Below, piece after piece: positions 1-6,749 of a DNA stretch of 11,354 nucleotides. The notes beneath the pieces were generated by a model. It was not told where the DNA came from and did not search any database. It worked only from the letters and a program-made list of their open reading frames with translations. The position numbers and the translations under genes were made by a program. The stretch is from Bacillota bacterium. GTDB taxonomy: Bacteria; Bacillota; Clostridia; Acetivibrionales; DTU013. Position 1 is the first letter of the stretch; each line of letters starts with the position of its first letter. The stretch is from positions 1-11,354 of the forward strand of contig JAEYRV010000050.1 in the NCBI GenBank assembly GCA_023435305.1, in the 5' to 3' direction.

Positions 1-59
1 GGCTTGAAAAATTCCTTTATTCACTTGGGTGAATAAAGGAATTTTTCAAGCCTGACCCC
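1..59. repeat. Palindromic repeat, copy 1 (cut by the window edge)
   Basis: This is an inverted repeat with left arm 1-24, a four-base loop TTGG (25-28) and right arm 29-59. The right arm ends in the motif CAAGCCTGACCCC. The left arm begins seven bases inside the full 31-base arm, so the element continues to the left. Every visible base of the two arms pairs. The inner part is ATTCCTTTATTCAC and its complement. The same element occurs at 5461-5540 and 11289-11354, and this copy is the exact reverse complement of 11289-11347. It lies 14 bases beyond the stop codon of the histidine kinase gene. It resembles REP-like or MITE-like small mobile palindromes; no transposase is in the window. Confidence 0.93.
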
Positions 60-66
60 GTTTTTT
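29..66 (+). terminator. Possible intrinsic terminator formed by palindrome copy 1
   Basis: The GC-rich base of the right arm (CCTGACCCCG) is followed directly by six T residues at 61-66, as in a Rho-independent terminator read rightwards. It would serve a plus-strand gene lying left of the window. In the leftward direction it would lie just after the kinase stop codon at 74-76, but the bases that would form the U-tract on that side are outside the window. The call rests on structure and position only. Confidence 0.5.
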
Positions 67-73
67 CAGAATA

Positions 74-1774
74 TTAATCTTTCGGCATATGAAGCTGTTT
101 CGGGCTTGTGCCAAGTGTGATCCTTACCTCTGTGCCGGTTGGGTCCACTGTATCAAATTCAAGGCCGCAATCCTCGCCGTAATAATAAACGATACGCCTG
201 CTGATATTGATAAGCGCGATATTCTCTATTCCCCCGGCTGTTTCCTCATCAACGCCTGAAGATGACAGCTGAGTTTGAAGCATCTCCAGTTCTGATTTGC
301 TCATGCCTTCACCGTGGTCACGGATCACGATCCTGATCCGCTCCTGTGAAATTACCGCAGATACTTCTATAACACAGCCCTGCCTGCGATTTTTATAGCC
401 GTGAACAATTGCGTTTTCGACAATCGGCTGGAGCAGCATTCGAGGGATCTTCAGGTCCATGAGTCTGTCGTCCAAATCAAATGACGCCTCCAATTTATTG
501 TTATATCTGATGTTCATGATATCAATAAAATTCTGCAGGATATAAAATTCTTCCCATGCATTGATGAATTCATCCTCGTCATTGGCATAGCGAACCAGCT
601 TCGAAAGCCCGTCACAAAGCCCGGCCGCTCTCTCCAGCTCCTCTTTCGAAACGAGGATCTTAATAATATTCAGTATATTTACAGTGAAATGCGCATTGAT
701 CTGCTTTTTAAGAGAAAAATTGATCGCCTTTTCTTTTTTTATTTCAGAATCCTTAAGCTGCAGCTGCGCACTTTGGATAGATTTGTTTTTGGTCTCGATC
801 CTTTCCAGCATTTCGTTTAGCTTTATGACAAGCTTATCAAATTCCGGACTTTGCACATAAGCTATAGACCCGGGGGTATAGCTGGAATCCAGATGATCGA
901 CACTTTCAAGTAATTGCAGCATTGGTTTGAAGAACTGCTTTCTTATGAATATTGCAAAAAACAGAAGAGAAAGACCCAGCGCTAATCCTGTAACTAAAGC
1001 AGCCACAATGAAATAGATATATGAAGTGCCGAGATAGTCTGTATCCGCCGTGACCAGAATGGAAAATGGGGTCACGCCGATACGCTTATCGGTGAAATAG
1101 TATGAATCGTTCTGTATATCATCCGGAGTATACCCAAGCAGCTCCTGCCAATCGGATACGATCACCTTTCCGTCCGCCAGCAGCGAAACATGCAGCCTTT
1201 CATTCTGAGCATAATCCATTATCCTGGCAAGTATCACTTCCCCATCGGTAAGTATGACAAATGTGCCGATCTGCCCCCCGCCAATATCATAAATGCTGCT
1301 TCCATAACCAAGCATTAAACCATCCACCGTATTGACAACGATGTGTTCGGGAACTGCCGTTTTCTCTAAAATATGCAATATCCGCGTGCAGGCGGTATTA
1401 CCTGCCGTGCCCCTAAAACGGTAAAATGCTCCATCCTTATTATATGAGATCACATTCTCGATCAGGCTTCCGCTTGATATGCTGCCTGACAGCAGTTCGT
1501 TGATCCCGGGTGCACTGACAAAATAATCTTCCAGGGTATCTTCCGAAACAAAACGCTTTACAGTTTCGTTCTGAGAGAGCGAAAACGCAAGCTGTTCCAT
1601 ACCTGCAAATTCTTTTCTCAGTTCCTGTGCTATTCGTTCCGCCGTACTCTCGATTTGAAGCTGCGTATTGCTGCGTGTAAGTCCAGTGATGTATATGTAG
1701 AATAACCCCCATACTAAAAACACAGCAGTAAATAAAGACAGACTCCAGAGATAGTATTTTTTCTTTATGCTCAT
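74..1774 (-). CDS. LytS/YesM-type sensor histidine kinase
   Basis: Membrane sensor kinase that should phosphorylate the response regulator encoded just upstream. Numbering here is from the longest reading frame (start at 1798, 574 residues). It has a transmembrane segment at about 15-37, an extracytoplasmic sensor region of about 40-257 and a second transmembrane segment at about 259-286. A HAMP-like and coiled-coil linker (about 287-362) follows, then a His_kinase (PF06580-type) domain with phospho-acceptor His370 in QINAHFTVNIL. The ATPase domain has an N box around Glu461-Asn462 and a G1 box DHGEG (494-498). The family consensus is QINPHFLYNTL, so this motif is divergent, and the usual second glycine of the G2 box is Ala528. 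Start: the ATG at 1798 has AGGG directly against it and overlaps the regulator gene by 17 bases. The ATG at 1774 (residue 9) has AAGGA 11 bases upstream and lies 7 bases after the regulator stop, so I prefer it. Confidence 0.9.
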   Translation of the reverse strand: MSIKKKYYLWSLSLFTAVFLVWGLFYIYITGLTRSNTQLQIESTAERIAQELRKEFAGMEQLAFSLSQNETVKRFVSEDTLEDYFVSAPGINELLSGSISSGSLIENVISYNKDGAFYRFRGTAGNTACTRILHILEKTAVPEHIVVNTVDGLMLGYGSSIYDIGGGQIGTFVILTDGEVILARIMDYAQNERLHVSLLADGKVIVSDWQELLGYTPDDIQNDSYYFTDKRIGVTPFSILVTADTDYLGTSYIYFIVAALVTGLALGLSLLFFAIFIRKQFFKPMLQLLESVDHLDSSYTPGSIAYVQSPEFDKLVIKLNEMLERIETKNKSIQSAQLQLKDSEIKKEKAINFSLKKQINAHFTVNILNIIKILVSKEELERAAGLCDGLSKLVRYANDEDEFINAWEEFYILQNFIDIMNIRYNNKLEASFDLDDRLMDLKIPRMLLQPIVENAIVHGYKNRRQGCVIEVSAVISQERIRIVIRDHGEGMSKSELEMLQTQLSSSGVDEETAGGIENIALINISRRIVYYYGEDCGLEFDTVDPTGTEVRITLGTSPKQLHMPKD

Positions 1775-1781
1775 TTTATTA

Positions 1782-2519
1782 TCATTCCTTATGTTCATCC
1801 CTGTACTGGCTCGGCGTTATTCCATAATATTCCTTAAAAACCTTACAGAAATAGAAATAATCCCTATACCCGCAGCTTACGGCAATTTCCTTGAAAGCAT
1901 TTTCAGTGGATATGATCAGCCGCCCAGCCTCGGACATGCGCAGATTTGTTACAAATATGGTAAGGGTTGAATTGTAATGCCTGGCAAACAGATTGCATAT
2001 ATAGTTAGGGCTGATATTAAAGCTTTTACTGAGGGAAGCCAGCGTAAAACGCTTGAAAAAGTTTTCCGTTATGTATTGCACCAATTCGTCAAAGCTGGTG
2101 TTACCGGATGATGAAAAAGAAACAGATGGCTGCAGACAATCCTTTTTTGCCAGCTTACGGCTGAGACGTTCCAGCACGATCTCGGCATCGGATTGATTAA
2201 AGGGTTTTAGCAGATAGTCGAAGCCATTTAAAAGGAAAAAACTTCTCGCATCCTCAAATGTGCCAAATGCACTTAGCATAACAAATTCGCAGCCTACATC
2301 GTGCTCCTTTAAAGTTTTTATAAGCTGGGTGCCGCTCATGGAAGGCATCTTGAGGTCGCTGAACACCACATCCGGTTTGATTTCCATAATATCGTCAACG
2401 GCAGCCAGCGGGTCCGTATTGCTCCCTGCCACTTCAAATCCATTATCCATCCATAAGACCGACGTCGTCAGGCTTTCTACAATAAGCGGATCATCGTCCA
2501 CTATATATACGCTGTGCAT
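1782..2519 (-). CDS. Two-component response regulator, AraC-type output (YesN-like)
   Basis: Cytoplasmic transcription factor of 245 residues. Residues 1-120 are a receiver domain with the acidic pocket Asp8-Asp9-Asp10, phospho-acceptor Asp55 (FSDLKMP), Ser83 and Lys105 in LLKPF. After a short linker, residues about 143-243 form an AraC-type double helix-turn-helix DNA-binding domain. Its second helix-turn-helix is recognisable from IAVSCGYRDYFYFCKVFKEYYGITP-like spacing around residues 212-236. All key receiver residues are present, so it should be phosphorylated. AGGAGG (plus-strand 2525-2530) lies 5 bases before the ATG. It is first in the leftward operon, with the kinase immediately after it. 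It is shorter than the ~500-residue YesN proteins that carry a long central region. Likely targets include the divergent binding-protein promoter, by position only. Confidence 0.95.
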   Translation of the reverse strand: MHSVYIVDDDPLIVESLTTSVLWMDNGFEVAGSNTDPLAAVDDIMEIKPDVVFSDLKMPSMSGTQLIKTLKEHDVGCEFVMLSAFGTFEDARSFFLLNGFDYLLKPFNQSDAEIVLERLSRKLAKKDCLQPSVSFSSSGNTSFDELVQYITENFFKRFTLASLSKSFNISPNYICNLFARHYNSTLTIFVTNLRMSEAGRLIISTENAFKEIAVSCGYRDYFYFCKVFKEYYGITPSQYRDEHKE

Positions 2520-2601
2520 GTCTTCCTCCTCAATGTCTCCTATCGCCTGGTATTCGTTATGCTGCCGACAACCACACTTTTGTATGTTCGAAATTCACAT
2601 T

Positions 2602-2630
2602 TTTCCATATTTGTGCTATTATTATATAGT
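2602..2630 (+). promoter_or_regulatory. Candidate promoter of the solute-binding-protein operon
   Basis: Reading rightwards there is a -35-like TTTCCA (2602-2607), a 17-base spacer and a -10 TATAGT (2625-2630). Transcription would begin near 2637, about 35 bases before the ATG at 2672. It overlaps the leftward promoter, so the two operons may compete for RNA polymerase or share a regulator. The -35 is weak, as expected for an activator-dependent promoter. Confidence 0.45.
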
Positions 2631-2649
2631 ATGCCGCAACATAAGTAAA
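2621..2649 (-). promoter_or_regulatory. Candidate promoter of the regulator-kinase operon
   Basis: Reading leftwards there is a -35-like TTTACT (complement of 2644-2649), a 17-base spacer and a perfect -10 TATAAT (complement of 2621-2626). Transcription would begin near 2614, giving a leader of about 95 bases before the regulator start at 2519. The -10 block overlaps the candidate -10 of the opposite promoter. This is a motif match by eye only. Confidence 0.5.
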
Positions 2650-2671
2650 CTCAGGAAATGGTACATTTATA

Positions 2672-4288
2672 ATGTGGAAGAAATGGTTCATCATAGTTTT
2701 TAGCGTGATTATTGTTCTTGCTTTGGTACTGAGCTTTGTGTTTAGTACATCAACAAAGGGAAAATCCGAGGGCGAGACCATAACAATAGGTATAAAGGCG
2801 AATCCATATATACAGGATCTCGATACGAATTTCTACAAGCTCTGGCTGGAAGAACAAACCGGACTGAGACTTGAGTTTTGTGTTTTCCCCGAAGAATATA
2901 CGGCCCAGTATCTTGACCGTATGTTCAAGTCCGGGGATATCATTGTTGACGCCATGTTCTCTTTTCCGGGTACGGACAACTCATATCCGCCAAACTCATC
3001 TTTGCAGGAATATGGACAACTGGGGTATATTATCCCGCTAAATAGTTACATAGAAAATTCTGCTTTCATGCAGGAGCTTTTTACCGATTTTTCAGAATAT
3101 GATATGAAAAACGTTTTGACCTCCCCAGACGGCAATATTTACTACATGCCGGGTCTTGATTCCTCATACAAAGCGGAATACTCCCAGGTCATGTGGATCA
3201 ACAACAAGTGGCTGAAGGAGCTGAAGCTTGAAATCCCGCGGACACTCGTGGATCTGGGAAAAGTTCTGAAAGCTTTCAGGGACAAGGATCCAAACCGGAA
3301 CGGACTTAATGACGAGATTGCTCTGGCAGGCAGTTTTGATAAGTACAGCGAACAGTCCTACAATTACATAATGAATGCCTTTGTATATAACGATCCCAAC
3401 AATTCACGCATGTTCGTTGAGGATGACGTCGTTTATTTTGCGCCGCTTACTGAAAGGTGGCGGGAAGGTGTACAATACATTCATGATATTTATTCTGAAG
3501 GACTTCTGGACGATTTTCAATTCACTCTTGACCATGGGCAGTTTGTCCAGTTGGCAAATGACCCGAGAGATTTGCTTGGAGCGTTCACCAGCGCCAGCTT
3601 CACTGATGTTATTTTACATAGTTCACCGGAGCTGCTGAACAATTTTATCCGGGTAGTTCCGATAGAAGGGAACGACGGGACACAGTATGCCACAGTCAAT
3701 ACGCCGCTTCCTGATGCAAACGGTATCATCACCTCCGCCTGTAAAAACCCCGAAGCAGTTTTCAGACTTTTCGAGCTGATGCTCAGCCGCGAGGCTTTTT
3801 TGATCGGCCGCTATGGTGAAGAAGGTGTGGACTGGGAGTACTCCAAACCCGGTGAGCTTGACGTGTTTGGGAACCAAGCCACAATCAGCAGAAATACTCA
3901 GCTCTGGAACAAAGTCCAAAATAAAACCCTTTTGGAAACGGGCCCCTTTATTGCATATTCAGAGTATGCAAACGGCGTCAAATGGAACGGCATCGAATCC
4001 GAATCTGATTCTGCGGATGCCCGGGCTTACCACATTTACAGCCAGTACCGTCCTGATGAGTATTTGAGAACAATCCTTTTTGAGGGAGACGAAGCCGAGA
4101 GCCTTATTGAAATAAAAGCTAATGTGGACAGGTATACAGATGAAATGCTGGTTGAATTTATTACCGGGAAAGCCGACCCATATGACGATTCCGAATGGGA
4201 TGAATACACAGGATACTATCAGACCTTGGGGATAGATACTTTGACAGCCGCAGCACAAGACTCCTATTATGAGCTGCTGCAGGATTAA
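2672..4288 (+). CDS. Extracellular solute-binding protein, LplA/YtcQ-like, membrane-anchored
   Basis: Large (538 residues) family-1-type extracellular solute-binding protein, the class that usually captures oligosaccharides for ABC transporters in Firmicutes. Residues 1-4 are basic (MWKK) and about 5-25 form one hydrophobic segment. No lipobox cysteine follows, so the protein is probably held by an uncleaved N-terminal anchor. The mature part shows family hallmarks. These are a beta strand ITIGIKANP (37-45), the aspartate-rich DKDPNRNGLNDE (204-215) that resembles the DxDxNGxxDE loop of this family, and a C-terminal tail WDEYTGYYQTLG (509-520). The ribosome site is poor: AGGA at 2653-2656 is 16 bases from the ATG, and an in-frame stop at 2642 rules out an upstream start. 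The next gene starts 16 bases after the stop. No permease or ATPase gene accompanies it; the ligand is unknown. Confidence 0.88.
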   Translation: MWKKWFIIVFSVIIVLALVLSFVFSTSTKGKSEGETITIGIKANPYIQDLDTNFYKLWLEEQTGLRLEFCVFPEEYTAQYLDRMFKSGDIIVDAMFSFPGTDNSYPPNSSLQEYGQLGYIIPLNSYIENSAFMQELFTDFSEYDMKNVLTSPDGNIYYMPGLDSSYKAEYSQVMWINNKWLKELKLEIPRTLVDLGKVLKAFRDKDPNRNGLNDEIALAGSFDKYSEQSYNYIMNAFVYNDPNNSRMFVEDDVVYFAPLTERWREGVQYIHDIYSEGLLDDFQFTLDHGQFVQLANDPRDLLGAFTSASFTDVILHSSPELLNNFIRVVPIEGNDGTQYATVNTPLPDANGIITSACKNPEAVFRLFELMLSREAFLIGRYGEEGVDWEYSKPGELDVFGNQATISRNTQLWNKVQNKTLLETGPFIAYSEYANGVKWNGIESESDSADARAYHIYSQYRPDEYLRTILFEGDEAESLIEIKANVDRYTDEMLVEFITGKADPYDDSEWDEYTGYYQTLGIDTLTAAAQDSYYELLQD

Positions 4289-4291
4289 CGA

Positions 4292-4297
4292 AAAGGA
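4292..4297 (+). promoter_or_regulatory. Ribosome binding site fixing the start of the second binding protein
   Basis: AAAGGA lies 7 bases before the ATG at 4305. The longer frame from 4269 begins inside the preceding gene and lacks such a site. Starting at 4305 also places a proper lipoprotein signal (MRKAIAILLL onwards) at the N-terminus. Confidence 0.85.
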
Positions 4298-4304
4298 TGA
4301 GCCT

Positions 4305-5462
4305 ATGAGGAAAGCTATTGCGATACTATTATTGACAACAACTCTTATTCTGTTTTGTTCATGTGCCGGACAACGACATAGTACAAGCCCGGATATGGAT
4401 GTGTGGCTTCGGAATTCCCGGCTGGATGCGCAGGAAACACCACAGGAGTTATATCGGAAGGCACTGGAGGAGGATACTCTTGTGATATACAGCAGTTCGA
4501 CCAGAATAATGGATGTCAAGGATTCTTTTGAAAAACAGTATCCCGGGTTGACAGTATCTGTTCAGGATATCCGAAGTGTTGATCTGGTTGATGTTCTGGA
4601 GCAAAAGTTCAACGACGGCGAGTACGATTGTGATATCATGGTCTGCAGTGACGGCAACGGAGAGGTCTCTCAGAATCTGGTCCCGGCAGGTATTCTCTAT
4701 AAATATACACCATATGACCTTGCCGATAAAATAAGACCGGAAAATGCTCCGGTCACACTTCCTCTTGTCGGAGAGATTGAACTGGCGTTTTATAATACAG
4801 AGGTGTATGACAGCCCACCTATAAATAATTGGTGGGAATTGACCGAGAGCAGGTTTTTCGGTAAGGTCGTCATGCCGAATCCTATAAAATCGTTTTCTGC
4901 CATGGGCCTTATCGCCATGACGATAAAAAACAGTGACGTCATGGCACAGGCATATCATGATCTATACGGCACCGACATCGAACTCTCCGACGGTGAAACC
5001 GCAGGTGAGGCATACTGGCGCATGCTGACAGAGAACGGAATGAAATTGGTCAACTCTAGCGACGAGGTCGTCGAGCTCGTGGGCACACCCGGTCTGACCG
5101 ATCCGCCGATAGGCATCATGGTGTCAAGTAAAACGAGGATGCGTGAAGTCGGATTTAATATCGAACCCATCTACAATATGTCATATTTTGCGGGTACATA
5201 CTCTCCAAACAGCATAATGATTTGTGGAGGCAGCAAAAACGTAAACTCAGCAAAGCTATTTATCAGGTGGGTCCTGGGAGAATCAGACGGACGAGGTGCA
5301 GGCTACAAACCCTTTCTCCAAAATGGAGCCTGGTCAGTCAGAACCGATGTGCAAAGCGAGACGGCTGTTTTGCTCGACAATCTCAACCCCATCCCCCTGG
5401 ACCCTGAATACATATACAATAACCTTGACGAAATCACTGAGTTTTGGCTAACTTTGATGTGA
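4305..5462 (+). CDS. Extracellular solute-binding lipoprotein, AfuA/FbpA-like (COG1840 type)
   Basis: Secreted binding lipoprotein of 385 residues from the ATG at 4305. It has an N-terminal signal with hydrophobic residues 4-17 and a lipobox LFCSC, with Cys20 as the likely lipidated residue. The mature protein opens its first lobe with DTLVIYSSSTRIMD (57-70), then a helix and QYPGLTVSV (78-86). This is the typical entry of the iron/phosphosugar-type binding-protein fold. Further family-like parts are CDIMVCSDG (109-117), LAFYNTEVY (160-168) and GKVVMPNP (186-193). The second binding protein gene is 16 bases upstream in the same operon. Its stop codon (5460-5462) overlaps the first two bases of palindrome copy 2. 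Relatives of this fold include HptA, the sensory binding protein of the S. aureus HptSR hexose-phosphate system. A similar sensory role here fits the neighbouring kinase and regulator and the absence of transporter genes, but it is inferred. Confidence 0.85.
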   Translation: MRKAIAILLLTTTLILFCSCAGQRHSTSPDMDVWLRNSRLDAQETPQELYRKALEEDTLVIYSSSTRIMDVKDSFEKQYPGLTVSVQDIRSVDLVDVLEQKFNDGEYDCDIMVCSDGNGEVSQNLVPAGILYKYTPYDLADKIRPENAPVTLPLVGEIELAFYNTEVYDSPPINNWWELTESRFFGKVVMPNPIKSFSAMGLIAMTIKNSDVMAQAYHDLYGTDIELSDGETAGEAYWRMLTENGMKLVNSSDEVVELVGTPGLTDPPIGIMVSSKTRMREVGFNIEPIYNMSYFAGTYSPNSIMICGGSKNVNSAKLFIRWVLGESDGRGAGYKPFLQNGAWSVRTDVQSETAVLLDNLNPIPLDPEYIYNNLDEITEFWLTLM

Positions 5463-5540
5463 AAAGCGGGGTCAGGCTTGATTAATTCCTTTATTCACCT
5501 GAGTGAATAAAGGAATTAATCAAGCCTGACCCCGCTTTTC
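5461..5540. repeat. Palindromic repeat, copy 2 (perfect 38-bp stem)
   Basis: Left arm 5461-5498 and right arm 5503-5540 are perfect reverse complements around the loop CTGA (5499-5502). It contains the shared outer motif GGGGTCAGGCTTGA and inner ATTCCTTTATTCAC. Compared with copies 1 and 3, three positions next to the outer motif differ (ATTAATT instead of AAAAATT), and the opposite arm carries the matching changes. The stem is extended by seven bases (GAAAAGC/GCTTTTC) not shared with the other copies. Confidence 0.97.
5461..5540. terminator. Probable bidirectional transcription terminator between convergent operons
   Basis: The hairpin is the only thing between the stop of the plus-strand binding-protein operon (5462) and the stop of the minus-strand lectin gene (5548). 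Its base has an A-tract followed by GCGGGG on one side and CCCCGC followed by four T on the other. This is the usual arrangement of a terminator working in both directions, where A and U tracts pair. The T-tract is short, so efficiency is uncertain. Confidence 0.6.
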
Positions 5541-5547
5541 CAAAAAA

Positions 5548-6669
5548 TTATCTTACTATGTCTGTAATGCTCGAATCATCTGAGAACTTAACCATACGCA
5601 GGGCTATCAATATCGCCTGCTCGCGGGTGGCAGAGGCATATCCCTTGGCGATCTCTGCATCCGTAGTCGCCCTGGGAGAAAACTTGTTGCTGCCGGTACC
5701 GTTAATGATGCCATTTGCCGCCATAAAATAGACACTGTCCCATGCATATTTTGAAATCTGTGCGTTATCTGCGAACAGAGCTCCCCTTGTATAAACAAGC
5801 GAATACTGGCTGTCTGTATCCAACGTCCAGTTTGGATCCGCGGCCTTCTTCAGTACACGGGCAAGCATGGTAGCACATTGCTCGCGGTTTAGGATTACCT
5901 TGGGTGAGAAGGTGGTGGCAGATGTACCGTTGGTAATACCTATGGCATAGGCCTTAAGAACCTCCTTGTCAAAAGTGTCTGTAAAGGGGTTTTCTCCGGC
6001 ACTTGCGTAAACATTGGTCAGTTCCTCATAAACCTTCACAGACACTGCAGCAAATTCTGCGCGGTTTATCGGTTTTGAGAGATCCTGAGCTTCAAGACTT
6101 TCGGGGATCAGTCCGCGTTTTTGAGCTTCGGCAAGCTCCTTTTTTGCCCAGTTCGAAGCTACGAATTCCCATTCACATATTAAACCTGCCATTTTAGTTG
6201 AGAAAAAATCCTCCTCGCCCTCAATGTGGTTTTCATTGTTTATGTCGTTCCAGACGCCAAGCTGAGACTTATTGCCCCAGTGATGCCGCTCCATTTGCAG
6301 GTAGTGCTCAGTACCCTGATAATTATTGAAGGTGACAGTATCACCCCAATAGGTCCAGCTTTCACCGGTGATCCAGACCCATTCGTCTTCCTTGGCTTCG
6401 TCTGTCCCTCCAAGCCAGTACTGCGCCTTTGTTCCATCTTTGACAAGATTTTTCACGATTTCTTGTTCCTCGGCGGATGTGATGGTCACAAGATGGCCGC
6501 CGAGGCTTTCACAGTATGCAACAGCTTCTTTCCAGGTCATTCCGTCTTCGATCCGCTGATAGCTGTGACCGTTAAAATTGGCAGTATCGGTCGCTGCCAT
6601 TACGGCAGCAGGTAGAAGTGACACAGACATGATGAGTACTAAAGCAATTGAAATAAATCGTTTAATCAT
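5548..6669 (-). CDS. C-type-lectin-like domain protein with SLH wall-anchoring repeats
   Basis: Secreted surface protein of 373 residues. A signal peptide occupies about 1-26, with likely cleavage after AVMA. Residues about 30-169 form a C-type-lectin-like domain. It has the NGHSYQRI opening, TWKEAVAYCESLGGHLVTI (45-63), YWLGGTD (84-90), GVWND (138-142) and the closing ICEWE (164-168). Cys53 and Cys165 would make the conserved disulfide. The classical EPN/QPD sugar-specificity motif is not seen, so the ligand may not be a sugar. Residues about 172-370 hold three SLH-like repeats, which bind pyruvylated secondary wall polymers. Examples are GITNGTSATTFSPK (244-257) and GIINGTGSNKFSPR (330-343 region). 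The third repeat has a short insertion before TREQAILIALRM. AGGAGG (plus-strand 6677-6682) is 7 bases before the ATG. It is last in the surface operon, 80 bases after the preceding gene, and ends 7 bases from the palindrome. Confidence 0.92.
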   Translation of the reverse strand: MIKRFISIALVLIMSVSLLPAAVMAATDTANFNGHSYQRIEDGMTWKEAVAYCESLGGHLVTITSAEEQEIVKNLVKDGTKAQYWLGGTDEAKEDEWVWITGESWTYWGDTVTFNNYQGTEHYLQMERHHWGNKSQLGVWNDINNENHIEGEEDFFSTKMAGLICEWEFVASNWAKKELAEAQKRGLIPESLEAQDLSKPINRAEFAAVSVKVYEELTNVYASAGENPFTDTFDKEVLKAYAIGITNGTSATTFSPKVILNREQCATMLARVLKKAADPNWTLDTDSQYSLVYTRGALFADNAQISKYAWDSVYFMAANGIINGTGSNKFSPRATTDAEIAKGYASATREQAILIALRMVKFSDDSSITDIVR

Positions 6670-6749
6670 TTTCAGACCTCCTAAGTATCATTTTTCTTTC
6701 TTTATTTCGCGTATCAATGCTCCATTTTGACTGCTTTTTCCTTCCATTA

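Noticed and set aside
2584..2600. ATGT...ACAT around TTCGAA as a regulator-binding dyad
   Set aside because: The symmetry is weak, and AraC-type regulators usually bind direct repeats, which I could not find convincingly.
2260..2703. Open frame of 147 residues on the plus strand across the divergent promoter region
   Set aside because: It overlaps the receiver domain coding region and the promoter region, and has no ribosome site or recognisable domain.
3959..4519. Open frame of 186 residues on the minus strand
   Set aside because: It lies opposite the two binding-protein genes, whose proteins have clear family features. The antisense product is low in recognisable motifs and lacks a ribosome site.
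4449..4958. Open frame of 169 residues on the minus strand
   Set aside because: It is antisense to the conserved first lobe of the AfuA-like binding protein and is treated as a shadow frame.
5461..5540. CRISPR-like or riboswitch interpretation of the palindromes
   Set aside because: The copies are kilobases apart with no spacers, lie at gene ends, and are almost pure stem with a four-base loop.
6670..6749. Separate promoter for the lectin-like gene
   Set aside because: The 80-base gap has AT-rich sequence and a TTGATA-like hexamer, but no -10 at proper spacing. Co-transcription with the upstream gene is the simpler reading.
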